DNA of 64,000 bases. Origin: Heterodera schachtii. Taxonomy: Eukaryota; Nematoda; Chromadorea; Rhabditida; Heteroderidae. Where the stretch lies: assembly GCA_023374025.1 (NCBI GenBank), contig SIJG01000004.1, positions 394,582-458,581 of the forward strand. Reading direction: 5' to 3'. Shown here one piece after another: positions 44,928 to 57,183 of the stretch (positions are counted from its first letter, which is position 1; each line of letters opens with the position of its first letter). A model generated the notes under the pieces. The model was not told the origin of the DNA and ran no database searches. It saw nothing but the letters and a program-made list of their open reading frames with translations. Position numbers and translations under genes: made by a program.

Positions 44928-45499
44928 GTTCAAATTAAAAAAAACTTATTTTGCGTTTCGTTTTCTGTTTCTCCGCTTCAAAGGCTGTTGTAAGTCGTTG
45001 TATTTGGTCCTAAAAAGGGTGGGAAAATTTATAAGGCAAATTTAAAGAAAAATTGCTAAAACATAAATTTATTGCGAATTTGTTGTTCATGCTGTTCACG
45101 CTCTTCGTCCAACGTTTCGGACAGGCGACGCACGTGCTTCTCCTGGAAAACGAGAAATTTTATTGTTTTTTTGAATTTTAAAATATTTTTTAAATTAATT
45201 TATGCCCCCCTCCCGTACGCACCGTTTTACCGAGTCCCCGTTTCAAGAGGGTTTTTTCAGTCTCAGATTTGTTCTTTTCCTTTTGGGTCTCATCACCCGT
45301 GTTTGCCAATCCCGAAAGCACTTCATTATAAACTTATTGATTTCCAAAAAGTGTCGGTCTTTTCCAGATGTTCAATTTGTTCTTGTTTTCTCTTCCATTT
45401 GGAAGAGGTTCGGATTGGCCATATAAATGTAAGTTAATTTTGAGAATGAGCTAAATGGTTTATAATTCACAGAATTTTTAATAAATAAAACTGAATTTT

Positions 45500-45725
45500 T
45501 ATTTATATGTTTGGTGCCCGAATAGGAGCCCGTTTATTAGCGCCTAATACATTGCGCCCCGCATTTTTACTTGCCCACCTTTTTTCGCCCCACATATTTG
45601 CGCCAACATTTTTACGTCTAACACATTGCGCCCCGCATATTTACGGCCCATGCTTTTGCGGCTTGACTCATCTGCGCTTCAAACTTTTCGTTCCATTTCT
45701 TTTGCGCCTTCCGCATTTGCATTAA
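45500..45725. repeat. degenerate TTTGCGCC-type repeat
   Basis: Irregular copies of ACATTGCGCCCCGCATTTTTAC and ATTTGCGCC run for about 220 bp; similar text recurs at 48345-48395. The open frame through it is repeat-driven. Confidence 0.5.
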
Positions 45726-46558
45726 ATTATTGTCTGCTTCAACCAGGGTTAATTAATTATTTGTCAGCCAATTAACCGTGCGATTAAAATGCGCTTAGAG
45801 AATATTTTTTCATTCTTTTTAAATAAACTAATTGGAAAAACTCAAAAAAGAATATTGATTGACTGTGAATGGACACGTCTAATTTGATGGAGACGGAGGG
45901 GGTAAAAAATTGGGAAGAGAAGAGGAAATGAGGGGAAGAATTTGAATTTGAATGACCAATCGAACACATACACATATGCACACACATCATAAAACAAACA
46001 CTACTAATACGCAATTCTTAAGGATTAATTAATAAAAAAAACAGGTTAAATATCCATCATAGGACCTTGACTCAAAATTGCATAAAAACAGTTTTATAGG
46101 TTTTCTTAGGTGCTGAAAACGCCTAAACCATCAAAAAAGGGCGCGGCAAAGCGTTTAAACCGGTTTTTGAACCGGTTTAAATCATGAAAAATGGACAAAA
46201 TTGGGTCCTCCTAACCTTTTAAAAAGATCAAACACAGACATATTTGGTATTATTCGAGAGCTCTTAATGAGCTTGGTTTAAAAAGCAGAGTAATAAACCG
46301 AACCGACGCAATCTGAGTGTGGGACAACTGAGTCCCAGTGAAAAATGGACACTTCAGTACCAAAGATAATGGATGAATAAATAATAATCAGGGCTTCCAT
46401 TTTTATGTAAATACATATTAAAAAACATTTTATGTTTGAGATTTTCTTGCACACGTGCCTCCCGTTCACGCGCCAACTCCTCGACTTAAATTTTGATATT
46501 CATTTTTAAATGATTTTAATTCCAGTGTTAAAAAAACTTATTTTGTGCCTCTTTTTCT
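45726..46558. other. no gene
   Basis: AT-rich. The stretch 46190-46360 (AGCTCTTAATGAGCTTGGTTTAAA and flanks) resembles 54960-55290, a dispersed repeat. Nothing else is supported. Confidence 0.4.
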
Positions 46559-46566
46559 GTTTTTAC

Positions 46567-47873
46567 TAGGGTTGGGCCCCCAACCCCGCCCCCGACCCCG
46601 AACCCCGACATTTTTGGCCCTTTTCGGGGAAAACCCCGACCCCGAACCCCGACGCTTCCTACCCCGACAACCCCGAACCCCGACCCTTAACCCCGACCGG
46701 GGTCGGGGTTAAATATACACCCCTAAGAATGGCATTTTCGTGAGAGAAAAGGCAAAAAAATTATTCAAATTTGAATTTTCTTTAACCATTTTGCCAGATT
46801 TTTATTAAATAAATTAATTTGCATTTGTTCTTTTATATGTAGAAGTGGTGTAGTGGTTAGTGCGTTAACAATAACTCAATTTTGTCATGAGTTCGATCCT
46901 GGTTTACTTTTTCTTTTATAATTTATTTTTTTTATGATTAATAGGCTTTTTTTTAAATACCCTTAAATAATTGGTCATCATTGGCATTATTTATTGAAAA
47001 ATTAAACCCAATTTTACTTTCGTTGAAATTAAAAAATTTAATTAGAGTAAATCATGAAAAGTTAATATTTTTCAAAATATTTTTGCCAAAATATAAAAAA
47101 AAATAAATTTCACGGAAATTCATAATTTTTTGGTGAAAATCTATTAGAAAATAAAGCTTAAATTTTAAAATTCGTCCGGCGCTGCATATCGGCATCGCCT
47201 GCGCCCCAAAAAAACCTAGAAATTTTGCTCAAAATCAAAAAAAAATTATTAATTTTTTGGACAAAATCTGTTTACAAATCTCACTCAAATTTTCGAAATT
47301 TTTTCCGGCGGCGCCTATCGGCACCGCCGGACCCCTTTCCTAAAAGTCTTTAGAAAAAACGCGCCGCGAAAAAAAAGATGATTTGAAAAACAAAAAACTT
47401 TTCGGGAACAAGGGTCCGGCAGTGTCAGTAAGCGCCGCCGCAAAACTTTTGAAAATTAGAGAAGTAGAATGCAATTTGTTAACTGCTTTTCACCAAAAAT
47501 AACCAATTTTTTCGACTTTGAGCCAAATTTTTTAAGAAAAAATAAGTTTTGGGGGCCTGGAGCCGGAGGAAAATTTTGAAATTTTGACAATTTTTACAAA
47601 TTTTCACAAAATTGTTCATTTTAAAAATTTCTTATCGTTTTTAATTAATTCTATTCAAAAATATCTATGATAAAAAGAAATAAAAAAGTACATAAAAGTA
47701 TTATTATGAATAATAAAAAAAAATTTAAGCTAAAAAAAAAAAAAAAATTTTTGACTATATGGTATAAGGCAAAAATTGAAAAACCCCGAACCCCGACCCG
47801 AACCCCGACGCTTCCAACCCCGACAACCCCGAACCCCGAATTTTCCAACCCCGACGTCGGGGGCCCAACCCTA
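46567..47873. mobile_element. hAT-like MITE, (CCCCGAA) repeat ends
   Basis: It starts TAGGGTTGGGCCC and ends GGGCCCAACCCTA, flanked by the perfect 8-bp duplication GTTTTTAC (46559-46566, 47874-47881). CCCCGAACCCCGAC arrays lie inside both ends. The interior holds the GC-rich module in reverse (GGCGCCTATCGGCACCGCC near 47308) and degenerate forms near 47180 and 47410, plus a tRNA-like segment. It lies within a duplicated piece of the coiled-coil gene. Confidence 0.83.
46842..46912 (+). other. tRNA-like module in MITE
   Basis: A-box TGGTGTAGTGG and B-box GAGTTCGATCC are spaced as in a tRNA, followed by a T-run. The D-arm portion (GTAGTGGTTAGTGC) is tRNA-like, but the acceptor stem does not pair. 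It looks like the head of a tRNA-derived SINE or a tRNA relic. Confidence 0.6.
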
Positions 47874-47889
47874 GTTTTTACGCTCAAAA

Positions 47890-48330
47890 GCTGAAGAAAG
47901 TCGTTGGGTTTCGAAAAAGCGTTGGAAAAATTTATACGGCAATTAAAAAAATTGCTAAAACAACAATTCAATTTCCGAATTTATTCTCGGTGCTAATCAA
48001 GCTCTTCTTTCAAAGTTTCGGACAGGCGACGGACGTGCTTCTCCTGGAAAAGCGAGAAATTTTAATTGTTTTTTGGATTAATTTTAAAATATTTTTATAA
48101 TTAATTTATGCCTCCTCCTCCCGTTACGCACCGTTTTAACGAGTCCCCGTTTCAGAGGGTTTTTTCAGTCTCAGATTTGTTCTTTTCCTTTTGGGTCTCA
48201 TCACCCGTGTTTGCCAATCCCGAAAGCACTTCATTGAACTTGGATTTCCAAAAAGTAACTTTCTTTTCTAGTTGTTTGATCATTTCTTATTGCTCTTCCA
48301 TTGGGAAGAGGTTCGGATTGTCCATGAATA
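47890..48330 (-). pseudogene. coiled-coil gene, partial second copy
   Basis: It duplicates the first two exons of the 45-kb copy: MDNPNLFPMEEQ at 48326 and EKHVRRLSETL near 48040, interrupted by stops. Reading both copies together shows an ancestral N-terminus of coiled-coil type. Both are broken at different sites. Confidence 0.65.
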
Positions 48331-48827
48331 GGTTAATTTTTACTCCAAACATATTTGCGCCTCATAGTTTTGCGCCTTGACTATTTGCGCCTGACACTAA
48401 CAAAATTTTCAAATTTCTTTTAATTAGAAATAAATAAAAAATATAATTTGTTTGAGTCATCTCAGTGAGTGGTGATGTGAAGATGGAGTGAGACAAACAA
48501 ATAGTTAATATGTGAAAAGAGAGAGCGCAATGGATGGAAGAGGAAGAGAAGGAAGGCTTGGCTTCTTTTTGGTTTGGCTTCCAATTTGTGCCCCGTCGTT
48601 TTGTCCCCAAATGCCAATAAATAAATTTGGTTTGATTTTTTTAAATAAATTGTCGTAGATATTTATAAATTTATTAAAGAACTATTGTGTAGATTTTTAG
48701 GCAAATAATAGTTTTTCTTATGTCCTTCTGCATGCCTTAAATAATAGAGAACAACAAAAAATTTGCTCTAAAATCAAATTTCTTAAAAAAGGGATATCAA
48801 AAAATAAAAAATAAAAATAATTTTTCA

Positions 48828-50870
48828 ATTATAGACCGAATTATTTTCGTGGCATTTTTTTGTTTGCTTAAAGCAATTTTGGAAATTATAAAAAAATACG
48901 AATAATTGCATCAGGTGGGCCCCAACTTATGCTTATTTCAGAAACAGCAATTCGAGTGGGGTCGTTTCGGCGCAAGTCCAAGTTTTTGGACTATCCTTTT
49001 TTTCATCGCCAACAAAATCCAATAATCTTGGTACCATTCGAAAGCTTACCATGTTTAGAAAACATTTTTAAGCAATTGCTTTGCGATTAGACAATTACCA
49101 AAAAGTTACGACAAGAAATTGCAAAAAAAAAAAGTCGAAATTTAAAAGTTTTTCTTTATAACTTTTTTATGTGCTTGAAAATTTTGTGTTTTTTTTTGTA
49201 AGAGACTAATAGAGCATGTGAACGGCTTTCGAATGATACCAAGATTGCTTGATTTGGTTGGCCCTGAAAAAAAGTTATAGCCAAAAAAACTTGGGCTGGC
49301 GCCGAAACGACCTTTTCACCTTTTATGTATATCCCTTTACTCACAAAATTTTCCATAGCAAATGAATGAATTTTCTGAATTTTGCATATCTTTTGAAAAT
49401 AAATCGTTACAATAAAAACAAAGTGCAAAATTCGTAAATAAAAGATGGGAATTTTCTTTTCTTTTTTCCTTGAAAAACGGTAAAATCATTTCAAAAATCC
49501 ACAAATTGCTTCTCAGTTTCTTTAATCCGTTTCCTCATTTCTGACGGTTACGGCTTCCGCTTCCTTAAAATAAGAAAAAAAAGTTTTTAATAATAATAAT
49601 TATTATTTTTTTAATAAAAATTACTTCTACGACCATTGTTACGGTGTTTTCCTTTAATGATAATGGTAAAAATTTATAAAAATAATAAAATTTTTACTTT
49701 CTTGACTGTTTTCGCGTCCTGTAGAAAAATGTAAAAATTTTATACATTAAAAAAAATTGAATTTTTTTTTATTATTGAAACAAACTGAAAATTACTGACT
49801 TGATTTTCTCCCTTTTCTCTCATTGTCCCCATGGTAATTCGAATCTCCTGGAATGATTAATTTGATTTAAAATTAAAAGTATTAATTTGTTTCTGAAAAA
49901 TGTGCTTTTCAGGTATGGAAACCTTAAAATTAAATTGAAAAGAGTAGCACCAAATTTTAATTAAATTTCACGAAGGAAAATGCAAATTTTTAAGTTTAGC
50001 AAAATCGAGGTATGCACTTAAATCGGATGAACCTCAATCGTCAAAATCTAAGGATCTTTTATTTATTATTTTTCGTGGTGAGCCGAAGTGACAAAAGTAT
50101 CATTATGTTCGTAATAATTAAATTTAATTATTATTTTAATTTATTTTGCTAATTAATACATCATAAGTTAGCTTAACTTAGTCAAATTAATTAAATTTAG
50201 TTTTTAACGACAGCTCGAAATATCCTCCACTAGTTATGTAATTTTTAAAAAATTAGTAAAAAATTTACAAAAAGTTGTAACCAAAAAAAAACTCGAAAAA
50301 TTTAGACTCAACAATAGTGTCATATTTTTATGGTCATCCAAAAAATGTAAGGTCGTTTAAATGCATGAAAATTGTTCCTACATCAATTAATTCAAACCGC
50401 ACTTGATATTAAAAGATAGCCCAAAGATTTCTCTATTATTCATTAAAATTTCAAAAAATTTATTGTTGAGTCTAAATTTTTCGAGTTTTTTTTTTGGTTA
50501 CAACTTTTTGTAAATTTTTACTAATTTTTTAAAAATTACATAAGTAGTGGAGGATATTTCGAGTTGTCCTTAAATATTAAATTTAATTAATTTTACTAAA
50601 TTTAAGCAAACTTATGATGTATTATTTAGAAAATTAAATTAAAATAATTATTAAATTTAATTATTACGAACATTGATACTTTTGTCACTTCATCATAGCA
50701 CCTTATTTTTTTGCAATCCAATTCCAGAAGAATGAAATACAGTTTATTTTTAAATTTTTTTTATTTTTTTTGTAATTAAATTTTATAGCCTTACCCAACC
50801 CCTTCAGAAATAAGAACAAACTTTCTATACCGTATTTTCTCAAATAATAAAAGTGTAAAAATGTTGGATA
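48828..50870. repeat. segmental duplication, copy 1 (partner 62100-63950)
   Basis: The two blocks align from AATTATAGACCGAATTATTTT through the foldback, the micro-exons and on to TTTTATAGCCTTACCCAACC, with many small indels. It contains the 3' end of the membrane-protein gene, so the gene itself was duplicated. Confidence 0.8.
48960..49312. repeat. foldback repeat (GTTATAGCCAAAA family)
   Basis: The ends GGTCGTTTCGGCGC and GGCGCCGAAACGACC are inverted, and the arms continue through TTTTTGGACTATC and CATCGCCAAC. It is the same family as 2195-2515, and its duplicate is at about 62257-62612. Confidence 0.7.
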
Positions 50871-53498
50871 GATTACATTCTTTTTTCCGAATGTTCAAGT
50901 AGAAAATTTATCATTATTTCAATTTTACTTGGTGGCTCAAAAGTTTCTTGCGCAGCATTTCTATAGCCCGATGAATAATAGTCTACATCTAATTGCCGTT
51001 GCGCTGAATTCCGATCAGGGTCACCTCGGCTTGATGAGTGATTAAGGTTAGCTCCTGAAATTGGAAAAAATTTTTTTTTGAAAAATATTTTAGTAAAATT
51101 TTTTTTGCATCACTGTAATTTTTTTGATAAAATTAAAATTTTTTATCAAAACTTGTAATTAATTGCCCGAAGAACAGATAGGAACGCCGGAAAGAATGAA
51201 GTTAACATTTTGATCACTTTTCCAGGGTATGATCAAAAAGTAAACATTTTCATTGGGCAAATAGATCATCATTATATTTTTACAAAAAAAAAAACAGGAA
51301 TTTCTGGCGCAAAATACCAAAAACGGCTTACTCAATCGCTCACGACTGTGTGAGCTTGATCTCGATCGCGGTCTTCTGTTGGGCCGATTTGGTGATTCAC
51401 GCCTTTCCGGCTGAATTTGAGCTTCGATGTCTGAAGTGGTGTTTAAATAATTAAAAATGAATAATCATTTTTTAGTTAAAATTGTGATAAAATGAAAAGC
51501 AAAACTGCATTTTTTGGTCAGCAGCTTCATCTATTTTCGCAAAAAAATCCACAAATTTTTATGTTTTTGATATTTTTAAAAATTAAAAAATTCGTCAAAA
51601 TCCTCACAAACGCAAAATGTTAATAAAATATACTTAAAAACCAAAATATATATATATATATACAAAGAATTATACAAAATAGTTCAAACATTTCTTTTAG
51701 AATTATTCATTTTCAGAATTTCCGCTAAAAAAAAGAAAAATTATATGTAAATTTTTAGCTTTCTAACTTTTTTTTTATAAAAGCCCTAAAACATTACCAC
51801 TAATAGCATTCGTTTTGTCTTCGTTGCTTTTGTTTTTGTTGGCGTAGTGAACGCAACAGTAAATTACAAAAGCCGCCAAAAGAAACACAACAAACGCTAT
51901 GGCAAATCCTTTGTCGGCACCGCCGCGCTTTCGTCGCCGACGTGCTCGGCTTTCTGTGATGGCATCAAATAGAATAGATTTTGGGAAAAATAAAACTCAA
52001 TTTTGTAAAAATTTTTTATAAAAATTATTTTTTTAGAAAGGGAATATATATATTTTTTAATTTAATCGAAATTGAACTAAATATTTTTATACTTTCAAAA
52101 TTTAAAGTTTTATCGTTTTTTAAATACCCCGGCATCACTTACAATTTTGAAAAATTTAATTCAATTTATTAAGAAATTGCTAAAATCCTTCATAGTTTTG
52201 TCTTACATCCAAAAATAAGGACACATATTAAAAATAAGGGCATTTATTATCCGTCAGTCATTTGGCACTGACTTTTTTTCATTTTTAAATTTGCCAATCC
52301 GTCAATTCCGTCAGCAGTAAAATCCATGATCAGCTTAAGCATGCGCTTGTTTCGCTGTTGATGTTGGCGTTTTTCATCAGCTAAATTTAAATTTTGAATT
52401 TTTGATTAATTTTAAATATTACAATTTTCGCTATTTTTTCCGTTTTGCTCTTTTTGATGGCGCCAAAATTGGGCCAACTCTTTGAGCACATTTTTTGGTT
52501 CGATTTGTGGACCATTTTCCAATTGAATAATTTCATTTGTTGAAATATTCAAATGCTTTGCTAACACTTTGACCGTGTCAACAATGGCATTTTTCAAACT
52601 TTGTAATTTGGCATTTTGTACTAAAAAATAAAAAAAATAAGAAATGAAAATGATAAAACAAAATTACTAATTTTTCCCGCATTGAATATGGCAATTATAT
52701 CGATAATTGATCTATGCAATTTGCGCAGTAAATTGTGAGTTGGGTTATCGAGATGTTCAATGATTTTCACGATTTCTGTTCCTTCAAGCAACGCTACTTA
52801 AAAGAAAATTTCAATTTTCAATTTAAATTACTATTTTTATAAATTTTTAATTGTAATATTTTTTTAATTTACCATTTTTTCCTATTTTCTCCGTTTGCGT
52901 TATTTTAATGCTTTTAATTCCATCAACAAGTTCCTCGATGTTTGAATCAAGTTCTTGCCCATAAATTTTCTAGATTTAAATGACAAGTTTTTAAATAAAT
53001 TTTATTCAAAAACCCTTATAATAATTATTGGGCAATAAAATATTAAAATTTTTTAATTAAAAATTACTTATTTTTCATTTATAAATTTCATTTTTATATT
53101 AGTGAACAAATGAGCATTAAGCATGCTTAAATAAAGTTTCTGTCCAGCTTTCCTAATCTTCTCACCTGTTTCTGATCACCGTGGTACAGTACCGCTTCGA
53201 TCTTACTGTAATCGATTGCCGTCCCCTCTTGGCCATCTTTGTACAGTACCGCTGCTAGCGTATTGTACTGGACAAACAATTCGTGTAGAAATTGCTTAAT
53301 TTCCGTTTTGTCCTCATCTCCCCCATCTCGTTCAGTTGCATTATCTTTGTTGTACGGCTTCACAATCGTTTTGTTTTTGTGTGGCAAATGAATGCCATCC
53401 GTAGCAGAAGCAGGGCAACCGATGGGACCGACTTTGGCATTGGCAAAATGAATTGGCACCACCAGACAGAATGCCAACAACCAAATTAAAAAGGCCAT
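49535..53498 (-). CDS. type I single-pass membrane protein with micro-exon-encoded tail (gene A)
   Basis: Twelve exons: 53498-53166, 52969-52873, 52796-52668, 52620-52423, 52380-52273, 51953-51798, 51430-51332, 51054-50929, 49847-49800, 49718-49698, 49651-49625 and 49563-49535; 456 aa. An acceptor lies 11 bases before the ATG. Residues 1-21 are a signal peptide (MAFLIWLLAFCLVVP). The ectodomain (22-290) is mostly helical with N-glycosylation sequons (NKT, NAT, NIS). A run of basic residues ending RRRRKR (about 292-298) precedes one membrane span (GFAIAFVVFLLAAFVIYCC, about 304-322). The cytoplasmic tail is Arg/Ser/Asn-rich (PRSRSSSHSRERLR). All introns but the first are phase 1. The last four exons are 48, 21, 27 and 29 nt. 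If the donor at 50929 is not used, exon 8 runs on to a stop at 50873 (433 aa form). Family unknown; receptor or adhesion roles would be guesses. Confidence 0.75.
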
Positions 53499-53982
53499 TT
53501 GAGCCGCCTAAAATTTATTCTTAAATCCCTATTGGATTAATTGGGGAAAAATTTAATAATGAAAATTTTCTCTCCAAAAAAGGTAATCCTTTCAATTAGA
53601 AAAAAATATTTATATAAATGGTTTGTTAATTTGGGGCATTAATCTTTAAGCATGCCCATAACATGTAAAACCTTCCAATAGTTATAAAATTACCAGGAAA
53701 AAAAATTCGGAGCCATTAAAGGCCAAAATTTTATTACAAAATTTATTTATTATATAATTTTATATGAATAAAAAATATATGTATAATAAATATATAAATA
53801 TAAAAATAGAATTATGCTCAAACATTGAGGCAAAATGTATGGCAGTGCCCATAGTAATAAAATGGATGGTGGCATTGCCCATAATGAATAAATTATTTGT
53901 GTTGGCAATTTTGCCACATATTACATGTGAAAAAATAATTCCATTAATTATCGCGTAAATATATAAAATTAGCAATAAATTA
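53499..53982. other. upstream region of gene A, no other gene
   Basis: AT-rich; no promoter element can be defended. Short frames on both strands at 53760-54047 are low-complexity. Confidence 0.4.
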
Positions 53983-53990
53983 CTTCTAAT

Positions 53991-54379
53991 CAGGGCTCCC
54001 AACTTAACATTTTCAAAATCAGCATTTGGCCGACAAAAAATCATCATTTGGGGTCAAAACCCATCATTTTGGAATATTTTACTCGAAATGAAGAAAAATC
54101 ATAATAAACAACCTAAGCAATAAAATTTCCAAGGAATAAAAAATTACATAAAAGAAAAACAACGTATCGCTATAAATTTGAAAATTTGGGAGTTTTTTGT
54201 AGCATTTTTACATAAAAATGGCCATTTTGAGGTATTTTTCCCAAAAATCAGCATAAATCAGCAAACTTTCTCAAAAAAAAGCATCAAAAATATCAAATTA
54301 GCATTTCAGAAAAAAATAACCATCATTGACCCCTCGAAAAGCATCAAATGATGATAAATTAGCAGAATTGTGAGCCCTG
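53991..54379. mobile_element. hAT-like MITE, (ATCATTTT/AGCATCAAA)-type repeat ends
   Basis: It starts CAGGGCTCCCAA and ends TTGTGAGCCCTG; the flanks CTTCTAAT and CTTTTAAT (53983-53990, 54380-54387) agree at 7 of 8. The subterminal sequence repeats ATCATCATTTGG-like and AGCATCAAA-like units. Confidence 0.72.
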
Positions 54380-54387
54380 CTTTTAAT

Positions 54388-55640
54388 TCTCTAAATACAA
54401 ATTGAGATGGAATATTGCAAATTAATTTTGTTTAATTTGGCTGGCAAAATTTTGTTGGAAAAATATAGGAAAATTCGTTTTTGAGAATGCCTTTTTAACG
54501 AGAAATTGAAATGAATTAATTTTGAGCTGGGTATTCCGAGCTGAAAAAATAAGGAGAAAAATTGTAAATTGTGATGAAAAAATTGAGGCTATGAAAAAGA
54601 ATTGGAGAATTAAACGAATGTATAAAAATGGAAAATAAAAATAATTTGTGAACGATTTTCTATTTAAATGGAATCATTTTAGTCCAAGCCTCGGATTCGT
54701 GCTTTTTTTTTTCTTCTTCAAAATACGTAATTTTTAATAATGCATTTTCAAATCGGCATTTAGGTACAAGGATGTTAAAAAAAGATTATTTTATTAAATT
54801 AAAAAATAAAATAATTGTTGGCATTTTCTTAAATTATTATCCTCTTTTTTGTTTAATTTTGTGGCATTTATTTTTGATTTATGCAAATTTTAAAAATGTA
54901 AATTGTGATAAAAAAAAATTGGTGTCAAATGGAAAAGAATTGGCACTCCTGACTTATACGGGTCGTGTTAAAAATGATTAAACCCGGACAAATATGGTAC
55001 CATCCGAAAGCACTCTCGATGAGCTAAGTCTAAAGAACAGGTGTTTTAGTCAATCTGACGTCATCAATCCGGGTTTTAAACCGATTAAAACCAACAAAAA
55101 CTGACCCGAAAATTAGTCAAAAAATATATGAAAATGAAATTTTTTGAACAAAATTTGTATCAGTCGACAGCTCTTCGACGAGACAAACCGATCTGGCTAT
55201 ATTAAAGGTTGAGCCGATGTCAATTCGACAATTGACAACTGAGTAACGAAGCAAAAAAGGCGCTTCAGTACCTGGGCTATAAAACGAAAAACAAAATTCA
55301 ACAATTAAATTTAACACTACAGAGTGTGGCGGGAAAAGTTCCCGCACACTTTTTTAAAACTTCTTTTTTTATCAAATATTTTAATTTTTCTCTGAAGGTT
55401 CACTACTTTCGTACTAGCGGAGACCTTTTTTTTACCCATTATACTTTTAGGTTTTGTGTAAATTTTTGAAGGGAATCCTTTAGCTAAATGTTAAGGCTTT
55501 CAGAAAAAAAAAATACAAACTACTAGTTTGGGAACAAATTCTGAGGATTTGCTTTTAAGAATGCATTTTTCACCGAATTGAATTAAGCATTCAGCTCAAT
55601 CAAAGAAAATTTAAGAAAAATTGTGTGATAAATGTAAATT
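54388..55640. other. no intact gene; decayed repeats
   Basis: Near 54580-54640 the text encodes RIKRMYKNGK, a relic of the second HTH of the 27-kb family. 54960-55300 is a dispersed repeat also seen at 46.2 kb. Nothing else is supported. Confidence 0.4.
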
Positions 55641-55945
55641 TAGGGATAATTTTGTTGAAATATTTGGCAAAGAATGGGATAATGAGAAAATAGAAGAGAG
55701 GTTACTGATTAACATGAGTATTTTCGTTCGCCAAAAGTGATCAAAATGAATTAAATTATCCCATTGGTATGATCAGATTGATCAACATGATGATCAGCAA
55801 AAAGACGAAATTGTTCATAAATTTCACGCCATAAAAGGGAATTAAGAAAAGGGGGACGGACATTCGGCAATTTGGTTCAAAAAATTAAGAAATGAAGAGA
55901 TATTAAAAAAAAAAATATTTTCTTGCCGAAGAATTTACAATTAAT
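55641..55945 (+). pseudogene. decayed copy of secreted HTH family
   Basis: FVEIFGKEWDNE, then DDQQKDEIVHKFHAIK and a degraded first HTH can be read across several frames. Stops and shifts are frequent. Confidence 0.55.
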
Positions 55946-56029
55946 TAAAAATTTTTTTTTTGTGGGTTTAATTGAAATACTCTTGAAAACATAGAATTAA
56001 AAAAATAATATTTAATTTAATTTAATTTA

Positions 56030-56160
56030 CTTTTGCCACATTTACGTAAAATTCCTTTTTCCATTTTCTTAATGTTTTTTTTTTGCTAATGCCCAGCTCT
56101 TCCTCAAATTGTTTCTGTTTTCTATTTTTGTATATTCTTTAAAATTCACCAACCCATTTT
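56030..56160 (-). pseudogene. decayed HTH-family fragment
   Basis: The minus strand encodes KNRKQKQFEEELGISKK and RKWKKEF in broken frames, matching the second HTH unit of the family. Confidence 0.5.
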
Positions 56161-57183
56161 TACAAAAAAAAAAAATTATAATTTGTGCTATTATTTCATA
56201 ATATAAATTGTGAGATTTTTTCATGAAAATATTATGTATATTTTATGGCCTGCAAAAAATGAAATAATCTTAGCAGGACGATTGATTCAATCAGTTAACT
56301 TTAATTAATTAAAACCTTAATAATCTTATTTTTCCATGTCTATTAATTTAAATATTTATCTAATTTGCATTCTTCGAACACAGAGCTTTGAATGATAGAA
56401 AGAAATATTAATTTGATTGAGTTAAAGCCAAATTTTACTAAAAATGAAAACCCCAAATCCCCGAACAACCCAAGCCTTATTTGGCCAAATAAAAAGCGAA
56501 AATGTAAAGCATTTAATCCAATATAATTTTAAATGTACGAGTATAGGTCTCTCGACTCGAGAAAGTCTCGGATTTTTGCGGTTCTAGCTCGGAAAATTTC
56601 CGAATCAAATATACTACTACTGTTTTGATTAGAGGCAAAACAAAAAATGCCTTTTATTCTAATAAATGAATTATGAATTTACCTTGGTTTAGGCATATTT
56701 CGATTTTTTTTTATTTCTTAAATTTTATTTTAAATTTATTTTTATTAAAAACAAATAAACAATAAAATGTGACCAAAGAGAACAAAAAAAAACAGAAATT
56801 GACAGCACAGGACAGCCAGCATTCATGATAGAATAGAAGCATTTAAATTGGACCATATGACAATTAAAGAAAGTTCCGTTACATTGAGAGCAAAAATTTA
56901 CGATTGAAAAAACGATTACGTATTTGCGGACCACACAATCGATATTCTCAGCCATAGCGTATTAAAAAAAATTAAGAATAAATTACTCCCGAAAATTTTT
57001 GTAATTAGGTTCCCGAACCGTGAGAATTTGACGCTTTTTGGCCCCATTAAAGTTTACTTAGCATAATGAACCTATTAATTCGATTTTTTGTTGTCCACAA
57101 ATTCGTTTAAGAGGTTTGAGAAGGGTCACATCATTTAGGAAAAGAAAAAGCCTATCAATTTGCATCCGTTCATTATTACCTCA
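56161..57183. other. no gene supported
   Basis: A minus-strand frame at 56725-56955 is Cys-rich but has no splice support or homologue here. The remainder is AT-rich. Confidence 0.35.

Larger units (their letters stand above)
43127..45422 (-). pseudogene. coiled-coil protein gene, decaying (copy 1)
   Basis: Exon-like blocks on the minus strand: 45422-45230 (starts MANPNLFQMEE), 45142 to about 45070 (EKHVRRLSETLDEEREQHEQ), 45009-44946 (DQIQRLTTAFEAEKQKTK), 43982-43860 (EIRKLHEQNHSLKAEIGQLK), 43389-43318 (GLLIDSLETANQKIAELT) and 43227-43127 (AEVNHLRAAAELQVQN). They show heptad Leu/Ile and abundant Glu/Lys/Gln, a coiled coil. The first block is broken by a frameshift and stops. The 45142 block lacks a donor site. 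Two donors read ATAAGT where GTAAGT is expected. Further 3', 42680-42490 has an open frame but no clean join. The protein family is not identifiable. Confidence 0.55.

Noticed and set aside
45507..45725. 72-codon plus-strand frame
   Set aside because: It is driven by degenerate TTTGCGCC repeats; no coding signature.
46842..46912. Functional tRNA gene
   Set aside because: A- and B-boxes are present, but the acceptor and anticodon stems do not pair.
50873..50928. Stop at 50873 as the sole end of gene A
   Set aside because: Kept only as an alternative. The in-frame donor at 50929 and four phase-1 micro-exons, matched in the paralogue, fit better.
56725..56955. Cys-rich minus-strand frame as a gene
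   Set aside because: A single short frame, no splice partners, no signal peptide and a low-complexity end; support is too weak.
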